The notes beneath the pieces are model-generated. The model had not been told where the DNA came from. It saw only the letters and a list, made by a program, of their open reading frames with translations, and did not search any database. The translations under genes were made by a program, and so were the position numbers. 64,000 nucleotides of DNA from Maratus speciosus (taxonomy: Eukaryota > Arthropoda > Arachnida > Araneae > Salticidae), in assembly GCA_963932465.1 (NCBI GenBank), contig OZ010790.1, forward strand, positions 352,805,087 through 352,869,086, in the 5' to 3' direction. Positions 23,579-32,799 of this stretch are shown here, piece after piece (the first letter of the stretch is position 1; each line of letters begins with the position of its first letter).

Positions 23579-25989
23579 CTTTTTGCCCAGTTGGAAATTT
23601 ACAGATTATATGTATAGTTATATTTTCAATAAATTATTATTTTATAACTAAGTCTATCATGAGAATTTTTTTTTTTATCAATTATTGTAAACGTTGTTTA
23701 CAGTTATGGGGATTCACCATATTTAAGACAGCATTTAGAAATACATATTCAAAAATATATTTCGCAGATTACCATTATAGGCTGACAGATGTTATTAAAA
23801 GCAAAATGTGTGATAAATTTTAAAATAAGAAAATATCATTATGGAGTATCTTTGTTTATCATACAATAATATATAGCTCGTTACGTTTTTATTTCAGAGA
23901 GCAGAAGAAAAAGGGAATCTTATTTTCAGATGTATTAAGGTAAACAAATGATTTATTATTATTTATTATTTAAATACACTTTAATGATTAAAGTTATAGA
24001 TGTAGCAAAATGGAATCGATCAATAATAAAATAAAATTTATACATTTTATATATTTGGAAATATTGCAATAAAAATTGTATGACGATCATTATCATTGGT
24101 CTTTAAATATAATGTGCAGTACGTAGGCAACATATATATCATTTTTAGTATAAATTCGTTGTAATTCTAATTCAATCTCTATATTATAATTCACATTGTA
24201 ACGCGTCCGGTGTTGTACTTATCTGTCTTACCAGTCTCCGATAAGCTGGCGCCACGTTAAGCTTAATTACGATTTGAGATGTGTAAGAGAAAACTTATCT
24301 GCCTAAATACAAATCTTTTCTACCTGAAATCCCTTCTGTTCAACATAATTTTCTTTAAAAGATTCAAAACTGATGACCGTTGAATGATTTGCCCAGTTGA
24401 AAAACAATTTCAAAAATCGAGTTAAAATCATCCATTATCGCAAAATGTAAACAAGCGATAGCGAGTCATTCACTTGATTCATTAAATTGAAAAATAAACC
24501 ATTGAGCTATGGTGCAAATCAAATACGGTGTTCATCTTTCGGCCATGAAACTTCCCACTCCGGATAAACAGCGCATGTGCTAAGACCGATCTCCAATGGG
24601 ATTTCCGTATTATTCCTGTCTGTATACAGATATCGTCACGCGACGCGTATTCATTGATCTCAGCATTACTGAGATTTTGCTGTCTTCTGCGTATAGTTTT
24701 TTTGGATTACACATTATTAGGTATTTTGTTAATTTATTGTTTGTTTTTTTAAATCTGATTTGTTGCGATTCCATTTTTAACTTTTCTTTTGATTTACTTA
24801 TATTTAATGTGCTCTTTGTATTTTCCGCCTATTTAACCTAACAAGTGGAAACTTTAACCCTATTGTTATGTAGATATTACGAACCGTTCAATTTCTCTTG
24901 AAATATATCTTAATGTTTTAATATCCAGCATCAGTAATTATTTTTACAGTACCTTATGGCTTCATAGTTGAAAATTTCTGAATACTTTCTGAAAAGAGCA
25001 ACAGAAATAAATTTTCTGTACTTTTGTTTTGTTTACATATCGATTACGATAGAAGTATTTTAATATCCAGCAGTAATTATTTTGACAGTGTACCTTATAG
25101 CTTCATACTTTAAAATTTCTCTTTAAAAAAATTATATGTTAAATTAAGCATGAAAAACTTAATACTTGGAAAGGCTGAGACAAATATAAATTTTTAAAGC
25201 AGATATCATACAATGAATGTTTAATCACAATGTTTTAACTAAAATAACTTTAAATATTAACAAATATAAACAAAATGAAGTTTTTAATTCATTTTAAGAT
25301 GATTGATTTTTCGCGAAAAAGGATAAAAAAACTTAAAACTATTTAGCTAGAAAAGACTACAATGTTTCTGTGGACAAATAATTTTTTTTTCAATGCTTTC
25401 ATTAAAGAAAATTTAAAATTCAATGTTAAAGTTACAAATTAATTAAATTTTTTATTGTGGGATCCCCATAACTTGAAAATAAGTTATCATCCTTTTTCCA
25501 ATTTTTGTTGACAGACGATTGCGATTTGTGTTAAAAACCACCAAAATAACATTCTCTATGCCCTATCATATGATACATACCAATAGATTTCTAAACAATT
25601 TCCACTTGAAAATCTGAAGACCATTAAGATTACTAAATCAAAAGAAAAGTTCAATGATTAATTCCCAATAAGTCAGAATGAATAAATTTCAAAACACATA
25701 TTATGTGTAATCCTATTTTGAAAAGCTTTTTCCAAAAAGGTAGAAATTCATTCACATAACACTGACAATAAAATTATCAGTGTTTCGGTTGGTGGGAAAA
25801 CATTTAATGTATTTTATCAACGCTGTCCAACGTGGCGTGATTTTTTTTTGCGGTGGTGGTGGGGGGGGGGGGGAGGAGAGCTCAATTTAGTGCAGGGCAA
25901 AATTTGCAATCCCATGCAGTATTTCATGGATCTTTCCCAAAATAGGAAAGTGCTGCATAATAAAAAATGCTGTGTGTTACGCCTCATTA

Positions 25990-26630
25990 AATTTTCCTAC
26001 AGACATGTGACTCTTACCGATTTTTTTCACCCCGAGAAAGGGATTTTTATTCTTTTGCGCGATTTTGCAAAATTTTGTGAATTTCTTCGAATGGTGGTAG
26101 AAAAATATTGTGAATTTTGCCAGTGAGTCACAAATTGAAATGACAAGATTTCCCAATCAACCAGAACGACCAATCGACAGATTTTGCGTTTTTTTCCAAC
26201 GCCTGTTTGAGGAATTTCCGATAGTTTACATATGAACTTCACAATATTTTAAAGCAACCGATTAAAGGATTTTGAGTTTTTTCCGATGATCAACTGGCAA
26301 TCTTCACGATTTTTTTCTGAAGAATGTTGCAACTTTTCCCCACAATTGATGAATTTTGCAGTACTTTTCTTTTTACTCTACCGATTGGGTAATTTTGTGG
26401 TTCTTTTTTTATGTGACAAATTTCATTTTTCCCACACAACCAACTGTTGATTTTTCCTTTGCCTCTGCGACTGATTGATGATTTTTGTGGTTTTTTAAGC
26501 GATAGATTGACAAATTTTGCGATTTTTTTTGGCATGACCAAATGAAGAATTACTGTAACCGATTGGTGAATTTTTCGATTTTTTTTCCCTTCACAAGAGC
26601 GATTTAGAAATTTCTCTACATAATTTATAA
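25990..26630 (+). repeat. Degenerate minisatellite with GATTTTTTT units
   Basis: The motif ACCGATTG-(n)-GAATTTTGCGATTTTTTT recurs roughly every 60 bp in varied form (for example near 26020, 26070, 26190, 26260, 26310, 26380, 26480, 26530 and 26560). Several open frames on both strands are by-products of this repetition and are not genes. Confidence 0.6.
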
Positions 26631-26944
26631 TCCACAGTGATCATAGACAAAATTCATGCATTTAAGAGATTCCTGTTTGCTGAATATTCTGTTCCATTAT
26701 TTTTTCTTTTTTTCTCATTCCATTAATACAGAACTATATAATACAGAGAACCTGACTTGAACCTGCAAAATCCATTTTACTGACATGTTACTTTTCTGCG
26801 GAATTGTGCTTTTTTGGCACTGAATTTTATTATCCCGTGGATCTATGCAAATATGCATTAAAATTTGTTGACATTTTTATGGGGAAAGGGGGGAGGAATA
26901 ACGGAAGAAATACAAGAAAAACGCGAGTACCAACTGTGCCAAAT

Positions 26945-27080
26945 TAAGCGAATTTATTCAAAGGATCGCGGGGAAAACGCAAATTTTTTTAAGGATCGAA
27001 AAAAAAAATTACGATAAACGTTAAAGGATCGTGAAAAAAAAGTGGTATTTTCTTTAAAGGATCACGGGAAAACATTGCAT
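26945..27080 (+). repeat. Short tandem repeat, AAAGGATCGCGGGAAAA unit
   Basis: AAAGGATCGCGGGGAAAA, AAGGATCGAAAAAA, AAAGGATCGTGAAAAAA and AAAGGATCACGGGAAAA follow each other at roughly 30-40 bp spacing. It is a degenerate minisatellite adjoining the palindrome. Confidence 0.65.
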
Positions 27081-27105
27081 TTCCAGATTAAGCTAAATAA
27101 TGCTA

Positions 27106-27245
27106 TAAAAAGTGATGAAATATCTTTATTAAGATTGACTATCGTTTCATCGCACAAACGGCGACATTTTCAAAATTTTGAAAATGTCGCCGTTTGTGCG
27201 ATGAAACGATCGTGAATCTTAATAAAGATATTTTATCACTTTTTT
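27106..27245. repeat. Near-perfect 140-bp palindrome without spacer
   Basis: The centre is between 27175 and 27176 (CAAAA|TTTTG). The innermost 35 bp of each arm are identical (ending ...GGCGACATTTTCAAAA). Over 65 bp per arm there are only three mismatches, and weaker pairing continues to about 27106 and 27245. It has no coding content. It could extrude as a cruciform or be a folded-back insertion junction. Confidence 0.95.
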
Positions 27246-27320
27246 GTAATTTTACAAAAACAAAAGTATTGTAAATGCTAATAGTGTGCTAGTAGTGAAA
27301 ATGCTAATAGCTAGAGAGCT

Positions 27321-27572
27321 TTAAAATTCAGATTAGGCGAGCATCAGGGATATATTGCAAATCAAGAAATCTCTAAATCTTCGATTGCTTCTCACTGTTG
27401 GTCTTCCAGTCATTGTTTCAATTTCTCCATGGCCAAAATTATTTCTTCCCCTGCCTCTCCCTCTCACTTGGATTTTCATGAAGCATATTTTATTTCTAAA
27501 AATTCTGCTAATCTTGTCAATGATCTCCCATCATCTCCTTTCCTATCTCCAGCGTGGAAATTAATTTTGTAA
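27321..27572 (+). pseudogene. C-terminal GIY-YIG endonuclease of a PLE (fragment)
   Basis: The frame reads LKFRLGEHQGYIANQEI, then SSIASHCWSSSHCFNFSMAK, LDFHEAYFISKN and LSPAWKLIL, ending at a TAA at 27570-27572. This is the C-terminal end of a Penelope-type GIY-YIG domain, with the RxxEH helix, the SxIxxHC block and the WK terminus. No in-frame ATG begins it: the 5' side is simply truncated at the insertion boundary. The intact nuclease nicks target DNA to prime reverse transcription. This piece has no stop inside and may be a fairly recent insertion. Confidence 0.8.
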
Positions 27573-27607
27573 TTCTTTTCCCTTTTCTCTTGTTTCTTTT
27601 CTTTTAT

Positions 27608-27612
<5 letters not shown>

Positions 27613-27689
<77 letters not shown>

Positions 27690-27690
27690 T
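27613..27690 (+). repeat. Poly-A (40 nt) followed by AAT repeat
   Basis: A run of about 40 A at 27613-27652 passes into about 13 AAT units. It lies within the 3' UTR of the PLE insertion rather than at its end. Confidence 0.95.
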
Positions 27691-27940
27691 TGGATTTTTT
27701 CTTGTTCTTTTATAGTTCTTTATTTATTATTTTTATTTATATTTTTAATTTACTTCTTTTATTTTTATTTTTTCTTTTATTTCCATTTTTTCCATTTCAT
27801 TTTCTGTTCTATCTTTTTTCAACACATTTCCCTTTTGCATAACCCTCTATCAGGTAGCGCCATCTGTCGCATTCTTCGCAACATTCCTTTTCTTCAGTTC
27901 ATTTTTGAACTTGTTCGTTTTCGGACACGTGTATGCTTAG

Positions 27941-27979
27941 CTGATGACGAGCTGTTATGTTTTTAGCTCGAAACGCGTC
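27941..27979 (+). ncRNA. Hammerhead-ribozyme-like motif in PLE 3' region
   Basis: CTGATGA (27941-27947) is followed by a stem GAGCT/AGCTC (27949-27953 and 27965-27969) and then GAAAC (27970-27974). GCGTC follows, which could form a two-base-pair stem III ending in a GTC cleavage triplet. PLEs are known to carry minimal hammerheads with very short stem III. One extra C before stem II departs from the consensus. Activity is uncertain. Confidence 0.55.
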
Positions 27980-28272
27980 CTGTGTGTTGTTTTAATTTTA
28001 TGGTGATTTTTTACAAAGTTTTATTATTTTAATTGCTAATAGTGTGTTTATTATAACATAAAATAACAAACTTTCTCATCTAAACTCTTACTTGGTGGAT
28101 GTCTTATACATCTCTGTTAGATGGAATAACGTTTTGAAGAAAATTCTATGTTCTTACTGCTGATCCCTAGTTTCTGTGCGTACTTTTAATATTTATATGT
28201 TCAGTAAGTTAAAACTCAAAAAGTTGTGCGCATACTTATTCAGCCGTTAAAAGTTTTGCTAAATCGTTTTTG

Positions 28273-28462
28273 GTACTTTTCGGCTAGCCGGGCGCCAGTG
28301 TTATATACTCATATATATATTGTATATATATGTATAAATGCATATATTTGTATATATTTATACACACATATGTATATATCCATACATATATATGTTATAT
28401 AAACTTAGATGTACATATATGTACATATATATAACACTGGCGCCCGGCTAACCAAAAAATAG
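28273..28462. repeat. Foldback element with GC-rich arms and TA-rich core
   Basis: GGCTAGCCGGGCGCCAGTGT (28282-28301) and its near-complement at 28434-28453 pair with one mismatch. Pairing continues weakly outside to about 28273 and 28462 and inside into a TATATGTA-rich core of about 120 bp. This is a strong hairpin, probably a small foldback MITE. It is followed at once by a T homopolymer (28467-28485). Confidence 0.85.
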
Positions 28463-28654
28463 CTCTTTTTTTTTTTTTTTTTTTTCTTTTTGCAAAAAAT
28501 ACAACACACTTACCAAGATTTAATACCAAACAAATCATCAAAAAAGTTTAATAGTTGCAGCAAAATTTGTTAATTATGGGGTTTTATTGCATGTTTCTTA
28601 AACTTTTGTTCTAAGAATTCTTAATTTTCTTATGTTATATTAGCCAGAAAGCCT

Positions 28655-28735
28655 GGTCTACCCAAAAGTATTGTTAATGCTAATAATCTGTTTATTAGAA
28701 CATAAATAAGCCGAAATTTGCTCATCTAAGCGCTT
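28655..28735 (+). repeat. Paralogue of the PLE target site
   Basis: CAAAAGTATTGTTAATGCTA followed by TTTATTAGAACATAAA and GCTCATCTAA is colinear with the left flank (27261-27288) plus the right flank (28047-28095) of the PLE insertion. It is an uninterrupted copy of the same host repeat. Confidence 0.7.
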
Positions 28736-29615
28736 CCATATTGACAGTTATTTTCATCTTTTTTAAAAATTTTTAAATGAAAAACAAAATTTTTACACAC
28801 CGTCCTAGGACGGGCATTTACACTAGTAATTAAATAATGTTTTAGAATAATGCAATATTAGCAAACGGTTTTTACTTTTCTTTTATAACGCCAAACAAGG
28901 AGAGATCGCGTGATAGGAGAGATTGCGAACAAAGAGATTCGATGGGAAGGAGTAGAATGCGCGCGCAGCGACTCCAGGTAGTTGTGCAGTAGAATTAGTG
29001 CAGTGTATACATGAATATATAGATGGATTGTTCCGAACATCTTGGATAAAGCATTACTATTTTGTTTTGTTTTCTCAAAATAAGATCTTCATTTTTCAAA
29101 ACTATTCATCAGAATTATTATAGAATCTCCGTAGTACAAACTATTTTGAACTTGAACGGTTTTTTATAAGCTACTAATCTGGACTAAGGTTGCGAACACC
29201 AACAATTCATTTTAGAAGTAGCCGCATTTAAATAAAGGCCGCACAATCTCTCCTACCCAAATAGGATAGTTTGCCCATCTGCTATTTATTAGAGATTGCG
29301 CAATTCCCCCTAAGTTCCAGTGTTAGGAAGAGATTACACAGCTTATTGGTAAATTTGCATGAATTGAAAATTTCGTATAAAACATTTGAATGGATCAATC
29401 TTATATTAATTTTGGAAAAACACAAAATTATCAAAAATAAATTTGGCAACAAATTATTTTGCAAAAAAACTCTTTTGCAGATAAAAATTTTGTTAATAAA
29501 TTAATATTATATATGATAATAAATTAATTAAATTAACATAATTTGCATAACTAGAGACATACACACATTAAAATTTTATTAAAAACAATTAAATATAATT
29601 TAAAAAATATATAAA

Positions 29616-29645
29616 CGTTTCGGCTATTTTCATAGCCCTTATCAG
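29616..29645 (-). ncRNA. Hammerhead-like motif, left PLE copy (mutated core)
   Basis: The minus strand reads CTGATAA, a stem GGCTAT-GAAA-ATAGCC, then GAAAC. The G of the CTGATGA core corresponding to catalytic position G8 is A here, so activity would be lost even if the rest folds. Confidence 0.55.
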
Positions 29646-29702
29646 TATACGAGCAGAATCACAAAAGAGCAAGAGCCACAGCAAACGAAAAAACAGTTAA
29701 AA

Positions 29703-31006
29703 TCACGGTCTAAGTAAGATACAATAATCAGCAGGAACCTGGGTTTCTTCGTTGCTTGGCGATTCAGCTAAAACAGTCCTCCAACCCTCAAGGAAGACAC
29801 GGCTAAAATATACAGGGCAATTGGCTTCCACAATTTGTGCACTCTCAAAATCGGGGGCATGATCAAACTCAAGTGTATGTGCAACCAATCTTGAATTCAG
29901 AGTAGCTCTATTAAAAGAAATTTTATGCTCCTTGAGTCTAGCATCTAATGACCGTCGAGTCTCACCAATGTAAATCGAGCTGCAACATTTACAAGGAATT
30001 TCATAAACGACGTCATTCAGGTCAAACTTCGAATATTTATATTTAAAACTACTGAAAAAATACCAATGCGGTTCAAAGGAACATGAGCTGTCCTGACATT
30101 AACATCCTTGAGTACGGCTGAAATTTTCTCCGAAATATTACTGTAATAATGCAAAGATATAGTTCCTATAGGATTGACACGCTGGTAAGGAGTGGGATAC
30201 TGCTCTGATTTGCTCGTAAGTTCCGAAATAACTCTGAGACACCAACGACGTGGATAGTCGGTGAGACGTAAATCATTCATTATCTTAACAATTACAATAT
30301 CAAAACTAACTCTGTCACTGCAAAATCTCAAGGCTCTGTTGTACAAGGGTCTAACGACTGCGATTTTATGCGAAAATGGGCTATTGGATTTAAAATTTAA
30401 ATATTGCTCGGCGGAAGTACTTTTTCTGTAAACAGAAGTTTTCAAAATAGGAATATTATTAACAATTTCTCTCTGGAGCGGAAAATCAAGGAAAGGGAGT
30501 GACCTGTTATTTTCACTCTCCATCGTGAACTGGACTGAAGAAGAAAATGAATTCGCTTTATTTAAAATCTCGACAATTTTTATCTTCTTCAGCAATTATA
30601 AAAACATCATCCACATACCGCTTCTAAACTTCATCTTATTACTCAAATCGAAAATAATATATTTCTCCAAATATTGCATAACAATCTCTACTACTCTCAC
30701 GGACAGGGGGGATCCCATTGCAGTTCCTTTCAGCTGTTTATAAAACGTATCCTGAAAAGCGAAACAATTTGATGTCAGGCAAAATTTAATGAGTTTAATA
30801 GCAACGTCCATATCTAAATTAATAGCATTAGCAAAATCGGTCCACATGCTCTGAACAGCGAGGCAGGCTACATTTATTGGTATACACGTAAAGAAAGATA
30901 TCACATCCAAAGATGCCATCACGCATTCTTGAGGTATAACGAAACTCTTCAAATCCTCAAGAAATTTAACTGAGTAATTGATACTGTAAGGAGAGGAGAC
31001 GGTCAT
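29703..31006 (-). pseudogene. PLE reverse transcriptase with C-terminal GIY-YIG (broken)
   Basis: On the minus strand, 31006-30596 carries MASLDVISFFTCIPI, with the first catalytic aspartate, and GTAMGSPLS. The YVDD box (RYVDDVFI) lies at about 30617-30594 but in another frame, so two compensating frame changes surround it. 30595-30017 carries the thumb with SLPFLDF, a PRRW block and NPIGTISL. After a frame change, about 30016-29703 encodes the GIY-YIG domain (SSIYIGETRRSLDARLKEH) and ends at a TGA at 29705-29703. The catalytic residues remain but the frame does not, so it is inactive. The N-terminal RT region is missing. Confidence 0.85.
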
Positions 31007-31019
31007 ATCCTTCTACAAT

Positions 31020-31655
31020 AGAGCCTTGAGATTTTGCAGTGACAGAGTTAGATTTGATAATGAAATTGGTAAGATAATGAATGATTTACGTCTCAACGAC
31101 TATCCACGTCGTTGGTTTTTGAGAGTTATTTCGGAACTTACGAGCAAATCAGACCAGTATCCACAACCTACAAGCGTGTCAATCCTATAGGAACTATATC
31201 TTTGGCTTATTACAGTAATATTTCGGAGAAAATTTCAGCCGTACTCAAGGATATTAATGTTAGGACAGTTCAGGAACCCCCTTTGAACCGAATTGGTAAT
31301 TTTTTCAGTAGTTTTAAACATAAATATAAAAGTTTGACCTGAATGGCGTCGTTTATGAAATTCCTTGTAAAGGTTGCAGCTCGATTTACAATGGTCAGAC
31401 TGGACGCTCATTAAATGCTAGACTAAAGGGCATAAAAATTATTTTAATAAAGTTACTCTGAATTCAAGATTGGTTTCACATGCACTTGAGTTCGATCATG
31501 TCCGCGATTTTGAGAGTGCACAAATTGTGGAAGCCAATTGCCCCGTATATTTTAGCAGTGTCTTCCTTGAGGGTTGGAGGACAGTTTTAGCTGAATTGCC
31601 AATCAACGAAGCAACCCAGGTTCCTGCTGATTATTTTTTCCTACTTAGACCGTGA
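31020..31655 (+). pseudogene. PLE RT thumb plus GIY-YIG fragment
   Basis: The plus strand encodes the PRRW-like block, NPIGTISLAYYSNISEKISA (31112-31342 frame) and then YEIPCK-type and GIY-YIG residues near 31350-31420. The frame 31470-31655 ends with VPADYFFLLRP and a TGA. It is about 90 percent similar by eye to the left copy, and frame changes separate the parts. It is a truncated, inactive fragment. Confidence 0.8.
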
Positions 31656-31711
31656 TTTTAACTGTTTTTCGTTTGCTATAGCTCTTGCTGTTTAGTGATT
31701 CTGCTGGTTTA

Positions 31712-31741
31712 CTGATGAGGGCTATGAAAATAGCCGAAACG
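31712..31741 (+). ncRNA. Hammerhead-like motif, right PLE copy (consensus core)
   Basis: CTGATGA (31712-31718), a stem GGCTAT with GAAA tetraloop and ATAGCC (31720-31735), then GAAAC (31736-31740). All core residues fit the hammerhead consensus, apart from one extra G before stem II. A convincing stem III and cleavage triplet are not obvious in the A+T-rich sequence that follows. Confidence 0.55.
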
Positions 31742-32009
31742 TTCATATATAATTTTATTTATATTTTTATTGTTTTTAATAAAATTTTAATGTGTGTATG
31801 TCTGTAGTCATGCAAGTTGTGTTAATTGTTAAGTGATCCAGACGTAGTTATGTATGTATTTTTAAATTAATTAAATGTTTATATATTTTTTTTTATTTAT
31901 GAACAATTAATTTACTAATAAATAAATTTTGTTAACTAAAATAAATTTCATAATAAATATATATATATATTTTGGTAATAAGTAACGCGTGTTAGAGTTT
32001 TTAATACAT

Positions 32010-32420
32010 TTTCAGGTCACAATGCAAATATTTACCAGAGGAAATCAAAGAAGGAAGGATCATATACGGAAGAAAATCTAAAGTCCACCGTAGAGGCAAT
32101 ACAAAACAGCTCACTTAAAATGCCTACAGCACGCAGAGAATTCATTATCCCGGAATCCAACTTGAGAGGTAAACTGAACAAATCAGATGAATATAACATG
32201 CTTCCAGAAAAACTGGGATAAAAAACTGAAAGGAAAGAAACCTAGGTCAATGAGGAGGAGTGCATGGAATGTCTGGAACTCTAACAGGAGACAATTTCGA
32301 CCAGTGACTGAATTCCATGTATTGCTTGTGGCAGATGCTTGTACAAAAGCTGCACGATTTACAACAATAAATGCATCAATTGTGGACGAAGATAACTTCA
32401 GTTAGTAAACAAAAAACATT
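32010..32420 (+). pseudogene. psq/jerky-type transposase remnant, DDE core deleted
   Basis: After a TTTTCAG, about 32014-32200 encodes a pipsqueak-type helix-turn-helix (SYTEENLKSTVEAI, then MPTARREFIIPESNL and RGKLN). A few codons later the sequence jumps to a C-terminal cysteine-rich block at about 32308-32400 (CIACGRCLYKSC, then NNKCINCGRR). That resembles the zinc-binding tail of jerky/pogo-like transposases. The roughly 200-residue DDE domain that should separate them is absent. Frame changes and a stop occur, so it is non-functional. Confidence 0.6.
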
Positions 32421-32799
32421 GAAACTGTGGAAATAAAAATGAAGTAATTTTCAAGTTAAACATGTTATCAAGTAGATTATTGTTATTTTGTAATTTTAGC
32501 AGGGCTTGCTTTTTCTGATATTTTAATCTTCGTCTTAAATTAAAATTCTTTAATTGTTGTTAAAATTCTTTCTTTATTTTTTTTTTTAACATAAGGCTGA
32601 AATATTCACTCCTAATAAAATAATATTTATTCACAAAAACTTACAAGAATGTCATTTAAGTGTAATTATTATTGTTAACAATTTAATTGTTGTTATTATT
32701 AATTCAATGTAGTTATTATTAACAATCTCTTCTACCTATGTGCGCAATCTCTCCTACCCATATGCGTAATCTCTCCCACCATGTAAGGAGAGATTGAGC

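Larger units (their letters stand above)
22641..25989. other. No supported gene; scattered small repeats
   Basis: This stretch holds an imperfect hairpin (23278-23358) and a tRNA-like segment (23504-23578). A roughly 60-bp sequence is repeated (24914-24977 and 25056-25117, TTTTAATATCCAGCA...ACCTTATGGCTTCATA). There is also a G homopolymer at 25861-25873. The ORFs of 60-97 codons show no family motif. Confidence 0.5.
27289..28033 (+). mobile_element. 5'-truncated Penelope-like element (3' end only)
   Basis: The insertion is flanked by a 13-bp direct repeat, TGCTAATAGTGTG (27276-27288 and 28034-28046). It holds the C-terminal GIY-YIG part of a classical PLE, then a 3' UTR with poly-A, an AAT run and a hammerhead-like motif. 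A related sequence at about 28663-28735 is continuous across the insertion point and serves as a paralogous empty site. Severe 5' truncation is usual for PLEs. Confidence 0.85.
29531..31012 (-). mobile_element. Penelope-like element, classical order, left copy
   Basis: The minus strand holds RT followed by a C-terminal GIY-YIG domain, then a 3' UTR ending near 29531. Its 3' UTR matches that of the plus-strand copy to the right (31656-31829), for example TAATAAAATTTTAATGTGTG. The two copies lie head to head, with 5' sides meeting near 31012. Confidence 0.85.
31013..31829 (+). mobile_element. Penelope-like element, right copy, 5'-truncated
   Basis: The plus strand begins abruptly within the RT thumb region (matching about 30336 of the left copy) and continues to the shared 3' end. 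It lies in inverted orientation to 29531-31012 with no recognisable spacer. Such inverted joined PLE copies are known products of PLE integration. Confidence 0.82.
28898..32799 (+). mobile_element. Candidate psq/jerky-type DNA element with a PLE pair inside
   Basis: The word AGGAGAGATTGCG and close variants occur at 28898 and 28915 (+), 29241 (-), 29291 (+), 32723, 32742 and 32764 (-) and 32786 (+). They cluster at both sides of the block. Such clustered inverted words resemble subterminal transposase sites. Between them lie a transposase remnant (about 32010-32420) and the inserted PLE pair (29531-31829). Exact ends and a target duplication could not be fixed. Confidence 0.4.

Noticed and set aside
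25848..26541. Several ORFs of 70-92 codons on both strands
   Set aside because: They arise from the degenerate GATTTTTTT array and a G homopolymer. Overlapping opposite frames and no conserved residues.
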